From the NCBI RefSeq assembly GCF_900199705.1, contig NZ_LT904908.1, forward strand, positions 984,530 through 1,048,529: a DNA stretch of 64,000 nucleotides, written 5' to 3'. The notes under the pieces are model-generated. The model saw only the letters and a list, made by a program, of their open reading frames with translations, had not been told where the DNA came from and did not search any database. The position numbers and the translations under genes were made by a program. Positions within the stretch are counted from its first letter, which is position 1. Each line of letters opens with the position of its first letter. The DNA comes from Collinsella provencensis (GTDB lineage: Bacteria; Actinomycetota; Coriobacteriia; Coriobacteriales; Coriobacteriaceae). This document shows, piece after piece, positions 46,991 to 57,613 of the stretch.

Positions 46991-47902
46991 TTATCCCTCC
47001 GGGTGTAAATACTTTTTTGCGATTTTGCAGATATAAGGACTAAAAGGTCCATCGTCCCCGTGAAGCATTGTGCAGCGAGCCTCCATTACCTGCCCCAATA
47101 GCAGGTATGCCTCCTGCGGCTCAAAGCCGTAGTCGTCGCACATCCAAGCAATCAACTCTCTGGCTGCCCCGCAGAAAGAATCCTTCATCTTGTCCTCGTT
47201 GGCGATTGTCATGATGTATTCGTCGTTCTCAGCCCGCAACCATTCGTGAGCTTGATATCCCTTTTTCACCGTTAACCGCAACGTGACCGTCGATCGACAC
47301 TCGATTCCGCCGCCATGAGGAATCTCTCCGTCACCCATAATGGCGTGAGCATCGCCCACATGTAGGAGCGCCCCCTCCACACAAACGGGCAGATAGAGCG
47401 TTGTGCCAGGACAGATTTCCTGAACATCCATATTCCCGCCGGTGTGGTAGGCGTATGCATTCGTTAGCCCTTCTCCGGCGGGTGCCGTACCCATCGTGCC
47501 GATCATAGGCTTTATGGGCAACTGTAGTCGGTTACTCCAATTAACACCGTCTTCGTCGATTGTCACGGTCCGCGTTACGACGTCCCAATCATTAGGCCAG
47601 ATTTGCTGACTCAACTTCGTCCGCCACCCTGCAAAGCCGGTGTAACCAACCCCCTCGGGCTCTATGTTTAGAATCTCCACCTCAAGCGTATCGCCAGGCT
47701 GCGCCCCCTCTACCGCCACGACGGTGCAGAGGTTCGGCCCCTTGCTCTTCGATGGATCCCAGCGGTCCTCAGGACTTTGAAGCCAGGAACCGCCGTTTAA
47801 TTCGGTCTCAATCTCAACCGTCTCGCCTGAGGCGACAATCGCCGCCGGCGGATGCGCTTTATCCATGGTGTTGTACGTTACTTTTCTCGTAACACGCTGC
47901 AT
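46991..47902 (-). CDS. Acetamidase/formamidase family protein
   Basis: 303-residue FmdA/AmdA-type amidohydrolase releasing ammonia from a short-chain or derived amide. Visible family blocks: NGGSWLQSPEDRWD, the central GPN(L)CTVVAVEGAQPGDTLEVEIL, HTGGNMDVQEICPGTTLYLPV, and LLHVGDAHAIMGDGEIPHGGGIECRSTVTLRL, which contains the metal-binding His/Asp/Glu. Start at 47902 with GGAGG. First gene of a two-gene operon with the PdxA homologue. Its promoter region carries four 14-bp tandem repeats. Confidence 0.9.
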   Translation of the reverse strand: MQRVTRKVTYNTMDKAHPPAAIVASGETVEIETELNGGSWLQSPEDRWDPSKSKGPNLCTVVAVEGAQPGDTLEVEILNIEPEGVGYTGFAGWRTKLSQQIWPNDWDVVTRTVTIDEDGVNWSNRLQLPIKPMIGTMGTAPAGEGLTNAYAYHTGGNMDVQEICPGTTLYLPVCVEGALLHVGDAHAIMGDGEIPHGGGIECRSTVTLRLTVKKGYQAHEWLRAENDEYIMTIANEDKMKDSFCGAARELIAWMCDDYGFEPQEAYLLLGQVMEARCTMLHGDDGPFSPYICKIAKKYLHPEG

Positions 47903-47978
47903 GCAATGCCTCCTATCGAGAGCGCCTCTGCATTGCCCTCATTTCACCATAGTTTTCGCTGAGATGCCATTTCGTTCG

Positions 47979-48034
47979 TCAGACGGTTGTAATCAGGCAA
48001 TTGCAATCGGGCGGTTATATTCAGTCGGTTGCAA
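47979..48034. repeat. Four 14-bp tandem repeats upstream of the amidase gene
   Basis: Exact head-to-tail units at 47979, 47993, 48007 and 48021: TCAGACGGTTGTAA, TCAGGCAATTGCAA, TCGGGCGGTTATAT, TCAGTCGGTTGCAA. Consensus TCAGNCGGTTGCAA. They end 77 bp upstream of the amidase start, which suggests an iterated binding site. The core CAGACGGTTGT also occurs at 45910 downstream of the operon. Confidence 0.75.
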
Positions 48035-48097
48035 CAACCCAAACAGCCGAGTGGCCGCACTGCCTAAACACGCTTCTCGCCCAAGCGGCAGCACTGC

Positions 48098-48532
48098 CTA
48101 AACGCGCTTCTCACCCAGGAGCTTCGTGATGTAATCGTAGTTTTCCACGCGATGTGGCAGCGTGCAGGCGCTGCAGTCCTTAATGCGCCCGCCGTCCGCA
48201 CCGACTATATAGGTGAAGTTTCCGCCGCACCCCTCGCCCAACGCGTAAAGCGGGCAATAGCAAAACAGACAGTTGAGCTGGTCGGCGGGCATATCGTGGC
48301 AAGGATAGAACTCACACGCGGCATGGTTGAAAAACCGATACTGTCGCAGTTCGGATTCACGCGGTACCGATGCGGGTCCAGGCGCCCCGCCCATCGGCCC
48401 ACGCCCACGCAACTCCACCGCAACCGCACCCAACTCCGACGCAACCGCACCCGGCTCCGCCACGGCCGCGCCCAACCCTAATGCAACCGCACCCGGCTCC
48501 GCCGCAACCCCGTTCTCAGGCACATCACCCAT
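48098..48532 (-). CDS. Cysteine-rich small-domain protein with repeat-derived N-terminus
   Basis: 144-residue protein with a Cys-rich metal-binding C-terminal domain: FFNHAACEFYPCHD, NCLFCYCPLYALGEGCGG, IKDCSACTLPHR. This matches the 'cysteine-rich small domain' family, function unknown, probably binding zinc or an Fe-S centre. Residues ~8-43 are Ala/Gly/Val-rich and encoded by 21-bp tandem repeats, so the N-terminus may be dispensable or vary in length; an internal Met47 is an alternative start. Nine bases separate it from the TetR stop, implying coupling. Confidence 0.75.
   Translation of the reverse strand: MGDVPENGVAAEPGAVALGLGAAVAEPGAVASELGAVAVELRGRGPMGGAPGPASVPRESELRQYRFFNHAACEFYPCHDMPADQLNCLFCYCPLYALGEGCGGNFTYIVGADGGRIKDCSACTLPHRVENYDYITKLLGEKRV
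48420..48510. repeat. 21-bp tandem repeats (4.3 copies) inside the Cys-rich gene
   Basis: Units begin at 48420, 48441, 48462 and 48483, with a partial at 48504; two units (48441, 48483) are identical. Each encodes seven residues, so copy-number change would keep the frame. Confidence 0.8.
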
Positions 48533-48541
48533 CGGCGCGCC

Positions 48542-49210
48542 CTACTTCGCCGTGATGATACGCGGGCGCATGGAACACCCCACCGCCAAGCGATACCCGC
48601 GCACGATCTCCCGCGTCTTCCCGACCATCTGCTCGGCATATTCGCTTGCAAAGTTCATGAGCGACATGGATAGCATCAGGTCGATATCGATGATCTCGTT
48701 GATATCGCCCGAGAGGTACCCCGTATCGATGCAGCGCACGGTCTCGTTGAACATGCCCTGCGACATCGTCACGGCGATCTTCAAGCGCTCCGACTCCTCC
48801 GGAATGCTGCGGCTCTTCAAGATCTCGACGAACTGCTCGTGCTGCACGCGCACCTCTTCGTCCGAAACCTCCGGATACTGAATGATGCCCACATAGAATC
48901 GGCGAAACGCATCGTTGCGGTACAGAACCTCAAGCAGCAGATGCTCAAGGATGCAATATGAGAGCATGGGGTCCTCCACCGGAAAACGCCTGCTCACCGT
49001 TGCGCGAAGCTGCTCGACAAACTCCTGGTAAATGATGGCGACCAAATTGGCATGGCTGCCAAAGTGATACGAGACAAGCCCGCGCTGAACCTCCGCGGCA
49101 CGGCAAATCGCGGCATCGGAGACCGCCGTCACCCCTTGCTCGAAAAAGAGATTGCGCGCAGCGTCCTTGATGCGCTCCTTCGTTGCGTCGCCAGCGGCAT
49201 AGGTGCCCAT
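48542..49210 (-). CDS. TetR/AcrR-family transcriptional regulator
   Basis: 222-residue repressor-type protein. The N-terminal HTH is clear: IKDAARNLFFEQGVTAVSDAAICRAAEVQRGLVSYHFGSHANL. The C-terminal ligand domain is helical and unrecognised (ILEHLLLEVLYRNDAFRRFYVGIIQYPEV). The start at 49210 is preceded by AGGGGGAGG. It could control the flanking amidase or amidohydrolase/transporter genes. Confidence 0.92.
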   Translation of the reverse strand: MGTYAAGDATKERIKDAARNLFFEQGVTAVSDAAICRAAEVQRGLVSYHFGSHANLVAIIYQEFVEQLRATVSRRFPVEDPMLSYCILEHLLLEVLYRNDAFRRFYVGIIQYPEVSDEEVRVQHEQFVEILKSRSIPEESERLKIAVTMSQGMFNETVRCIDTGYLSGDINEIIDIDLMLSMSLMNFASEYAEQMVGKTREIVRGYRLAVGCSMRPRIITAK

Positions 49211-49344
49211 GGCCCTCCCCCTTCATGCGCCCCGCGCTAAACCCGCACGCCCAACATGCAGATGGGGCACCGTTGTCCTCGGCACCCCATCCTATCAAAC
49301 GTTGATTGCAAAGGCATCGCAAATACCGCGAGGCGCGCCTTACC

Positions 49345-49797
49345 TTAGAACATCATAACGAGCGCGATACCAGCGGCGCAAACCGCGCAGCCGATGATGC
49401 GGGTAAAGCTCACACGCTCCTTATAGAACACGGCGCCGATGACAAGCAGGCACACGGCCAGAATCACGTACAGGACTAGACAGGCGATGCTGATGTCCCA
49501 GCCCGCACGGTACTGGAGCAGGATCGCAACCTCCATGAGCACGAGAGAGAGGCCCATGGCGGGAGCCGACCAGTTGCACTCTTTAAGAGCGCGCGGGTAC
49601 GACTTGTCTTTCGCCGTGGCGAAAAACGCAATGAACGAGAAGACGCAGCACACGGTATAGGTCAAGAAGACAGACGCGAGCGCGTTGATGTTCTCGGGCG
49701 TGAGCTTGGCGACGATGTTGTAGGCGACGTTGACCACGATCATCAGGATGACGGGGAAGAAATACGCGAACCCGTGCTTCTTTGCAGCTTCAGACAT
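49345..49797 (-). CDS. Half-size EamA/DMT-like membrane protein 1
   Basis: 150-residue protein with five predicted helices (10-30, 40-62, 75-95, 99-121, 130-149), equal to one EamA repeat, half of a usual drug/metabolite transporter. Shared with the protein at 51717: AYN(I)-AK-TPEN, ASVFLTY and Q/LYRAGWD. The pair flanks an amidohydrolase on the same strand, suggesting a two-subunit transporter comparable to paired SMR proteins. Substrate unknown. The start has AGAGGAAA upstream. Confidence 0.8.
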   Translation of the reverse strand: MSEAAKKHGFAYFFPVILMIVVNVAYNIVAKLTPENINALASVFLTYTVCCVFSFIAFFATAKDKSYPRALKECNWSAPAMGLSLVLMEVAILLQYRAGWDISIACLVLYVILAVCLLVIGAVFYKERVSFTRIIGCAVCAAGIALVMMF

Positions 49798-49832
49798 GAT
49801 AGTTTCCTCTCAATGCAGTCTCTATGCGGTCT

Positions 49833-51488
49833 CTATGCGGTCTTGTCGTACACGATGCGGCCGTCGATGAGCGTGAGCTCCGATTCGGTCTTTTGGATCA
49901 AGCCCGGGTCGCAGGTAAACAGGTCGTGCTCAAACACCGCGATATCCGCGCGCTTGCCCACCTCGAGCGAGCCCTTGAGCTCTTCCTTGCCCAGCTGGTA
50001 AGCGCCGCCCCAGGTGAATGCCCACAGCGCCTCGGACACGCTGATCTTCTGCTCGGGGTTGATGCCGCCTTCGGGCTTGCCGTCGTTGAACACGCGCTGC
50101 GTGGAGCGGAACACCTGGTCGAGCGTTCCCGCAAAGCCCACGGGAGAGTCGCTGCTGAACGAGATGTAATCGCAGTTGTCGAACATCGTTCGGTTCGCCC
50201 ATGCGAGCTTGTACACCTCGTCGCCAAAGAACGGGCGGTAGAAGTCGGTCTCATAGGTGGGCGTGGGGGCCATCATGTCGGGCTGCAGCGCGGCAACGAT
50301 CCCCAGCTCGCGGAAGCGCGGGAAATCCTCGGCGCACACGGTGTCGCAGTGCGTGATGACATTGCGGCGGCTCTTGTCGCAAAGCCCCTGATCGAGCGCG
50401 GCCTCAAAGCAGTCGAGGCCGTGACGCACCGTCGCGGTGCCGCACGCGTGGATGTGGACGGGGAATCCGGAACGCTCGCACTCGAGAATCCGGCGCTTCA
50501 TATCCTCGGGATCGAGCAGGCAGCCACCGGTGCACGTGGGGTCGTCGGCATACGGCTCGACCATCCAGGCAGTGTGGGCGCCACCCACGCCATCGCCGAT
50601 GACCTTGTAGCCCCAGAACGTGATGAAGCGCTCTTTGTCGCCGTAGCGCTCGGCGAGCTTCTGCGCCTTCTCCACAAAGTCATCGCCCTCGTTGATCAGC
50701 ACGCAAGTGTTCACCCTGAGATTGAGATCGCCATCTGCCTCAAGACCCTCGAGCGCCTCATACCAAGTCGCAGGCGTGTCGAACGCATCCCAGGTCTCGG
50801 TGACGCCGCGGCGGTTGAGCAGGGCGATGGTCTCGGCGAGCTTCTGCTTGCGCACCTCGGAGTCGGAGATGGCCATCTTGAGCACGGTCGGCTCGATGCC
50901 GATGGCGGCCTGCTCCTCCAGGTATCCCGTGGGCTCCCCGTTTTCATCGCGCCAGATCTTGCCGCCGTCCGGATCGGGGGTCTCGGCCGTGATTTCCAGC
51001 TCGTCGAGGAACTTCTGGTTGACCCACGCGCAGTGCGTGTCGATGTCCATGAGGAACGCCGGGTTGTCGGGCAAAGCCTCGGTGAGCTTCGCCTTGTTGG
51101 GGACCTGGCCGCCCGGCCAGTTGGCCTGATGCCAGCCGAAGCCGATGACCCAGTGGGAGTCGGGGTTGTCCTCGTGCCACTTCTTGACGTTTGCAACGCA
51201 CTCCTCCTCGGAGGTCACAAAGCGCAGCACGGGTCCGCATTCGCACAGGATGGTGTTCTCCAAGTGCAGGTGCGCATCGCAGAGCGCGGGCATGAGCAGC
51301 TTGTCCTCGCCGAAGCGGCGAACGTCGGTATCCGGACCGATGAACGGCTCTATTTCCTCGGGAGTGCCCACGGCGACGATCGTGTCGCCGGCAATGGCGA
51401 TGCCACCGGGTGCAGGCGTTTCATCGCGGCTCGTGGCGCGGAACATGGCATTGGCAATAATGACGATATCTGCAGGTGTGACTGACAT
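49833..51488 (-). CDS. YtcJ-type amidohydrolase
   Basis: 551-residue metal-dependent amidohydrolase. Visible: N-terminal beta-sandwich start (DIVIIANAMFRATSRDE), metal HxH in MPALCDAHLHLENTI, FGWHQANWPGG, the TIM-barrel His residues HIHACGTATVRHGLDCFE and VITHCDTV, the catalytic Asp in SFSSDSPVGF, and the C-terminal GSLEVGKRADIAVFEHDLF. YtcJ members hydrolyse formamides and other amides, but substrates are mostly unknown. It lies between two half-size EamA-like genes, which suggests uptake and hydrolysis of one amide-bearing compound. AAGGAG precedes the start. Confidence 0.9.
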   Translation of the reverse strand: MSVTPADIVIIANAMFRATSRDETPAPGGIAIAGDTIVAVGTPEEIEPFIGPDTDVRRFGEDKLLMPALCDAHLHLENTILCECGPVLRFVTSEEECVANVKKWHEDNPDSHWVIGFGWHQANWPGGQVPNKAKLTEALPDNPAFLMDIDTHCAWVNQKFLDELEITAETPDPDGGKIWRDENGEPTGYLEEQAAIGIEPTVLKMAISDSEVRKQKLAETIALLNRRGVTETWDAFDTPATWYEALEGLEADGDLNLRVNTCVLINEGDDFVEKAQKLAERYGDKERFITFWGYKVIGDGVGGAHTAWMVEPYADDPTCTGGCLLDPEDMKRRILECERSGFPVHIHACGTATVRHGLDCFEAALDQGLCDKSRRNVITHCDTVCAEDFPRFRELGIVAALQPDMMAPTPTYETDFYRPFFGDEVYKLAWANRTMFDNCDYISFSSDSPVGFAGTLDQVFRSTQRVFNDGKPEGGINPEQKISVSEALWAFTWGGAYQLGKEELKGSLEVGKRADIAVFEHDLFTCDPGLIQKTESELTLIDGRIVYDKTA

Positions 51489-51716
51489 GACGTCTCCTTA
51501 CGTACACGTTATGGAATTGCGCAAGATGTTTTGACGGATGTTTAATCTGGATATGGATGCGACGCCCGTTGGAGTGGCGGACGACAAGCGCCGCGCGTTT
51601 TAACTTGCACGGAGATGGGGTTGCGTTGCGACTTGAACTGCGATGCCGTCAAAACACGCGTGGTTCCCTAAGCCGTAACGCCTGCCGTCATGCCGCCACT
51701 GAGACCGGTTGGTGTC

Positions 51717-52211
51717 TTAAACTTCCGATTCGGCACTCTGAGGCTGAGCTTGCTCCGCGGAGCCGACCGTAGTCTTTTCCGGACGATTCACGATATAAAG
51801 GCCGGCGATGCAGACGAGAATGCCCACGATCTTGATGGGACCCAGGGACTCGTGCCAGAAGATGACGCCGATAACTGCCAGGCAAAGCGACAGCGAAATA
51901 TTGCCCACCAGCGTGCCGACGCTAAGATCCCAGCCCGCACGGTACAGCAGGATGATTGCCACGTCGCAACCGACGATGCACAGGCCGAGGGCGTAGGATG
52001 CCCAATTTGCCTTCGCGAACTCGGCAACGATGTTGCCGCCGCCCGACGTGACCATATAAAGGATGAATGTCGCTGCCATGCCCGCCGCGTACGTGAGCGT
52101 CAGCGATGCGAACGTATTGGCATTTTCGGGCGTGGATTTGGCAAAGATGTTGTACAGGATGTTTCCCAGAACACCAATCGCAAGAGGAACGTAAAAGAGG
52201 ATCGATTCCAT
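51717..52211 (-). CDS. Half-size EamA/DMT-like membrane protein 2
   Basis: 164-residue paralogue of the protein at 49345, with five predicted helices and a ~20-residue hydrophilic Gln/Ser/Glu tail. Conserved positions include ILYNIFAKSTPENANTFASLTLTY and LLYRAGWDLSVGTLV. First gene of the group half-EamA, amidohydrolase, half-EamA, although 228 bp separate it from the amidohydrolase. AAGGAG precedes the start. Confidence 0.8.
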   Translation of the reverse strand: MESILFYVPLAIGVLGNILYNIFAKSTPENANTFASLTLTYAAGMAATFILYMVTSGGGNIVAEFAKANWASYALGLCIVGCDVAIILLYRAGWDLSVGTLVGNISLSLCLAVIGVIFWHESLGPIKIVGILVCIAGLYIVNRPEKTTVGSAEQAQPQSAESEV

Positions 52212-52660
52212 GATGGCTCCTTGCTCGAATGTTGGACAATGCGCGCATCCGATGGCTTCAGTCTAAGCTCATTTATTTTTTTGTACAAGCAAAATTTCGT
52301 ATATGCGAAGTTTAACGTTCACATAATTTATTTTTGGCACTACATAATTTATTATTACCTGCGTGCTGTACGGTTTATTATTTCCGCAGGTAGATGGCAA
52401 TTTATTGAGTTGTATAGACAATTTGTTTTGTTGTAGATACCGAGATGTTTTACCGAAAGATAAACGGTCAAAAAGAACAGACGAACGGCATTTCAGTCGC
52501 CGTTCGCCCTTATGCGCTTACATCCTGTTTTCGGTTGTCTGCAACCACCTGCTATTACCTATGGACAAGTGCCTTTTAGAGTCCCCAAAAACGCAGAAAA
52601 CCATAGGGGACGGACGGGGGCCGCAAACAATAGGAGCCGGTAAAGGATTGGAAGCGACCC
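52212..52660. other. AT-rich intergenic region between hspR and the half-EamA gene
   Basis: ~450 bp, visibly AT-rich from 52265 to 52480 and so unlike the surroundings; it probably includes the promoter of the leftward transcript. It contains a 'CCTATGG' hairpin (52552-52612). No gene seen. Confidence 0.6.
52552..52612. repeat. 61-bp 'CCTATGG' hairpin, copy 5 (distant)
   Basis: CTATTACCTATGG and CCATAGGGGACGG flank TGCCTTTTAGAG and ACGCAGAAAA, the same layout and length as the array at 32058-32887, 20 kb away. Confidence 0.7.
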
Positions 52661-53077
52661 TTACAGCTCTCCGCCGGAAAGCAAACCACGCAGTACCTTC
52701 TCCGGATCGGCGCTGCCGTCGCGCGGGGCTAATGCGGTAATGCGCTTCTGCATCTTGAGCTCATGTAGCTCTTCCTCAAGCTGACGCATGCGAACGCGCA
52801 TCTGCTCATTCTCGCGCTCGCGCTCCTCCGCTCGCTCCTTCATGTCGAGGATGCGAACCACACCCGCCAGATTGATGCCCTCATCGGTAAGCTGATTGAT
52901 GAGCTCCAGCCGCTCGATGTCGGCCTGCGAATACAGGCGCGTATTGCCACCCGAACGCTTGGGGTTCACAAGGCCCTTGGACTCATATACACGCAGCGTC
53001 TGAGGGTGCATGCCCGTAAGCTCCGCCGCAACAGAAATCATATACAGCGGTTTTGTGCGAGCCGATTCGTCTGCCAT
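52661..53077 (-). CDS. hspR: Heat-shock repressor HspR (MerR family)
   Basis: 138-residue MerR-type repressor. The winged HTH is clear (YMISVAAELTGMHPQTLRVYESKGLVNPKRSGGNTRLYSQADIERL), followed by a coiled coil (~85-118, RAEERERENEQMRVRMRQLEEEL). HspR represses dnaK-type operons with DnaK as corepressor. It lies downstream of dnaK-grpE-dnaJ, as in other actinobacteria, but is separated from dnaJ by 279 bp that includes a hairpin element. The start at 53077 follows AAGGGGA. Confidence 0.94.
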   Translation of the reverse strand: MADESARTKPLYMISVAAELTGMHPQTLRVYESKGLVNPKRSGGNTRLYSQADIERLELINQLTDEGINLAGVVRILDMKERAEERERENEQMRVRMRQLEEELHELKMQKRITALAPRDGSADPEKVLRGLLSGGEL

Positions 53078-53241
53078 GTCATCCCCTTCGATCAAAACCC
53101 ATTCACCATGATAAGGCTTCGGGGCCTCCTACACATCCCCTACCGCGCGAACGCGGGCAAGCAGTTCGAGTTATCCTCTCGCATCTTGACGCGATCCGAG
53201 GTCCCCTCTCGAATCCGCGACTCGAGCTCCCCTCTCGAATC

Positions 53242-53303
53242 TTGGGTCGTTTTTCGGCATTTGGCGCCCGAAAATGTGTCTCAAATACCTAAAAACAGCC
53301 CAA
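53242..53303. repeat. 62-bp hairpin element, copy 2 (between dnaJ and hspR)
   Basis: Arms TTGGGTCGTTTTTCGGCAT and ATACCTAAAAACAGCCCAA. It is the inverted counterpart of the 62-bp element at 33045. It lies between dnaJ and hspR and could affect readthrough into hspR. Confidence 0.78.
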
Positions 53304-53356
53304 TCTTTGTGTGAGGCCCGAGCTTATGTAGGATGCAGTAGGCAGCACTCTACACG

Positions 53357-54313
53357 CTACAACTTCGCGCGATACGGACGCTCGTCTGCTTCGCGCAGCT
53401 TTTCCAGGGCGGCACGCTCCTTGTCCGTGAGACTCGTGGGAACCTGCACAGAAATCGTCGCCAGCAGAGCACCCATGTGGTCCTTGCGCTTGGCATCGGG
53501 CATGCCCATGTCCTTGAAGCGGAAGCTCTTGCCCTCTTGCGTGCCCGCGGGCACCTTGAGACGCAGCTTTTTGCCGCTGGGCGTTGGCACGTCGACTGTG
53601 CACCCTAGCGCCGCCTCGTATATGGAAATCGGCACGTCAATGGTCACGTCAGCAGTCTTGCCCTTGCGCTTAAACAGCGGATGCTCGGCTACGCGGAACT
53701 CCACGAGCATGTTGCCGCGCGGACCGCCGTTGACACCGTATTCGCCATGGTTCTTGAAACGCAGCTTCATGCCGTCATAGCAACCTGCGGGAATGGTCAC
53801 CTCGAGGGTGTCCTGTTCGCCGGTGGACGGAATGCGATGCGTGATGTTGCGCTTGGCGCCATGGAGCGATTCTTCAAACGAAACGTCGATGACGGCCTTG
53901 AGGTCGCTGCCCTTACGAGCGCGACGCGCCCCGCCGCCGAACATGTCGCCGAAGTCGAAGCCCGCGGAGTCGCCGCCGTACGAGCTGTAGGCACCACCCA
54001 CGCCTTCACCGCGGAACATGCTGCCGAAGATGTCCGCCATAGACGGACCACCGGCACCGCCGCCGTATGCGTATCCGCCCGCACCGCCAGTGCCGGGAAT
54101 GCCGCCGAACTGCAGCATCATGTCGTATTCTTTGCGCTTATCCGGATTGGACAGCGTTTCGTATGCCTCGGAAATCTCCTTGAACTTGGCCTCGTCACCA
54201 CCGCGGTCGGGGTGGTATTTCTGGGCCAGCTTACGGAATGCCGATTTGATCTCTTTGTCGGAGGCGTTCTTCGACACGCCAAGGACATCGTAGAAGTTCT
54301 TGCCTGCAGGCAT
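53357..54313 (-). CDS. dnaJ: DnaJ-type co-chaperone lacking the zinc finger
   Basis: 318-residue J-protein that stimulates DnaK. The J domain has HPD ([17 protein letters not shown]), then a Gly/Phe-rich linker ([21 protein letters not shown]) and the two C-terminal beta domains ([17 protein letters not shown]). The four CxxCxGxG repeats of type I DnaJ are absent, so it is type II (CbpA-like), yet it holds the dnaJ position of the operon. AAGGAGG precedes the start. Confidence 0.93.
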   Translation of the reverse strand: MPAGKNFYDVLGVSKNASDKEIKSAFRKLAQKYHPDRGGDEAKFKEISEAYETLSNPDKRKEYDMMLQFGGIPGTGGAGGYAYGGGAGGPSMADIFGSMFRGEGVGGAYSSYGGDSAGFDFGDMFGGGARRARKGSDLKAVIDVSFEESLHGAKRNITHRIPSTGEQDTLEVTIPAGCYDGMKLRFKNHGEYGVNGGPRGNMLVEFRVAEHPLFKRKGKTADVTIDVPISIYEAALGCTVDVPTPSGKKLRLKVPAGTQEGKSFRFKDMGMPDAKRKDHMGALLATISVQVPTSLTDKERAALEKLREADERPYRAKL

Positions 54314-54422
54314 AAGATCTGCCTCCTTTCGTAAAACGGGCCCCGATCGTAACCGAACAGGGCCCCGCGTTATCTCAACCTACCTGCGCACGTTTGCGGT
54401 GTGCCGCACGGTGCGCGCAGGG

Positions 54423-55247
54423 CTACTCCGCAGCCTCGTCGGAAGCCGCCTTAGATGCTTCCTCAGGTTCGGGAGCAGGGCGCTTGTCGCCACCGTAGGT
54501 CACCGTGACCATGGCGGGGCGCAGGACCTTGCCGCCCATGCGATAGCCCTTCTGATACACGTCGTTCACCGTCTCGTCGTACTGGGACGCGTCCTCAACA
54601 CGACCCACTGCCTGGTGAATATTGGGGTCGAAAGCATCGCCCCTGGGGTCGATGGGCTCCACGCCCTCGTGGTTGAACACCGTGAGAAGCTTCTCGCGTA
54701 CAGCATCGACGCCATCCACGAACTGGCGGAAGTCATCGGCGAGCTCCTGGCTGCGCGCATGGTCGAGCGCGCGCTCCATATCGTCCACCACGGGAAGCAA
54801 CGCCTCGACGAGCTTCTCGGTTGCACGGGCACGCTCGTCCAAGCGCTCCTGCGCAGTACGGCGACGGTAATTCTCCCAGTCGGCCTGCAGGCGTGCATGG
54901 CGATTCACCGCGTCAGCAGCCTTTTCCTCGGCGGCCTTCTGCGCCTCCGCAGCCTTCTCAAGCTGCGTGCGCACCTCGGTGAGCTCGTCTTGCGCCTTCT
55001 CAAACTTGAGCTTGAAATCGTTATCGGCGGCTTCCTCGCCCGCGCGAATGGCGGCCTCGACCATCTCTTCTTCTGTCATGACGTCAGCCTCCATCTCTTT
55101 CTCTGCCGGGGCATCCGCATCGTCGACAACGTCGGCAGCCTCTGTGGCTTCTGCTTCCGCGCCATCGGCCTCTGCAGCCTCAGCATCCTCAACAACCTCG
55201 AAGTCGGGCTCTGAAGCCTCCATAGGGTTCTCAACGGGAATCTTCAT
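54423..55247 (-). CDS. grpE: Nucleotide exchange factor GrpE
   Basis: 274-residue DnaK exchange factor. A long acidic N-terminus (~1-75, rich in Glu/Asp/Ala) and coiled coil (~75-140, LTEVRTQLEKAAEAQKAAEEKA) precede the core (LQADWENYRRRTAQE, EALLPVVDDMERALDHA, GVEPIDPRGDAFDPNIHQAVG) and end in RMGGKVLRPAMVTVTYGG. Longer than typical (~200) because of the acidic tail and a C-terminal extension. The start at 55247 is fixed by AAGGAGA. Confidence 0.96.
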   Translation of the reverse strand: MKIPVENPMEASEPDFEVVEDAEAAEADGAEAEATEAADVVDDADAPAEKEMEADVMTEEEMVEAAIRAGEEAADNDFKLKFEKAQDELTEVRTQLEKAAEAQKAAEEKAADAVNRHARLQADWENYRRRTAQERLDERARATEKLVEALLPVVDDMERALDHARSQELADDFRQFVDGVDAVREKLLTVFNHEGVEPIDPRGDAFDPNIHQAVGRVEDASQYDETVNDVYQKGYRMGGKVLRPAMVTVTYGGDKRPAPEPEEASKAASDEAAE

Positions 55248-55316
55248 GTCCGTCTCCTTGAAAAAACGGGGCGGCCGGCAACCCAACCGCCCCAACTCAT
55301 ACGCGCAAGCGAGCGC

Positions 55317-57269
<1,953 letters not shown>

Positions 57270-57303
57270 TCACGGCATAGTTTATCCCCTTAAGCGGACA
57301 AAT

Positions 57304-57339
57304 ATACAAAATCTAAGTCAATCCATATAAGATTTTCTG
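57304..57339. promoter_or_regulatory. Putative heat-shock operator upstream of dnaK
   Basis: 36-bp element differing from that upstream of clpB only in the four-to-six-base centre. On the minus strand AAAATCTTA and TTAGATTTT face each other across 11 bp; TTGACT lies within it and TATATT just after. It lies 104 bp before the dnaK start. Confidence 0.68.
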
Positions 57340-57613
57340 CTGTTCATATTGATATGGTGGTTTACCTGCGATTTTCGCGCAAAAGTACGTTCAGCTTCGT
57401 GCGCCGCGATGGAAAAATCTCCATAACGTATCAACGCGCATATAAATACAGTCGTTTATCGAAGAAACAACGGCGCCATTGAGCAAGTCGGTGAACGGTA
57501 GCGAGAAAACGGCGGTGAGGGGTTGCGTCAAACGCGGCGCGTGGTACCTTACTGAACATACAGACCCGTTGCCTCTTCGGTTTTGGCATCGGGCATAACT
57601 GAGGAGGTTTATT

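Noticed and set aside
48420-48510. Possible CRISPR-like array
   Set aside because: Units are contiguous 21-bp tandem repeats without spacers and encode in-frame protein repeats.
49824-51485. 553-residue plus-strand frame opposite the amidohydrolase
   Set aside because: Mirror frame of a clear YtcJ-type enzyme on the minus strand.
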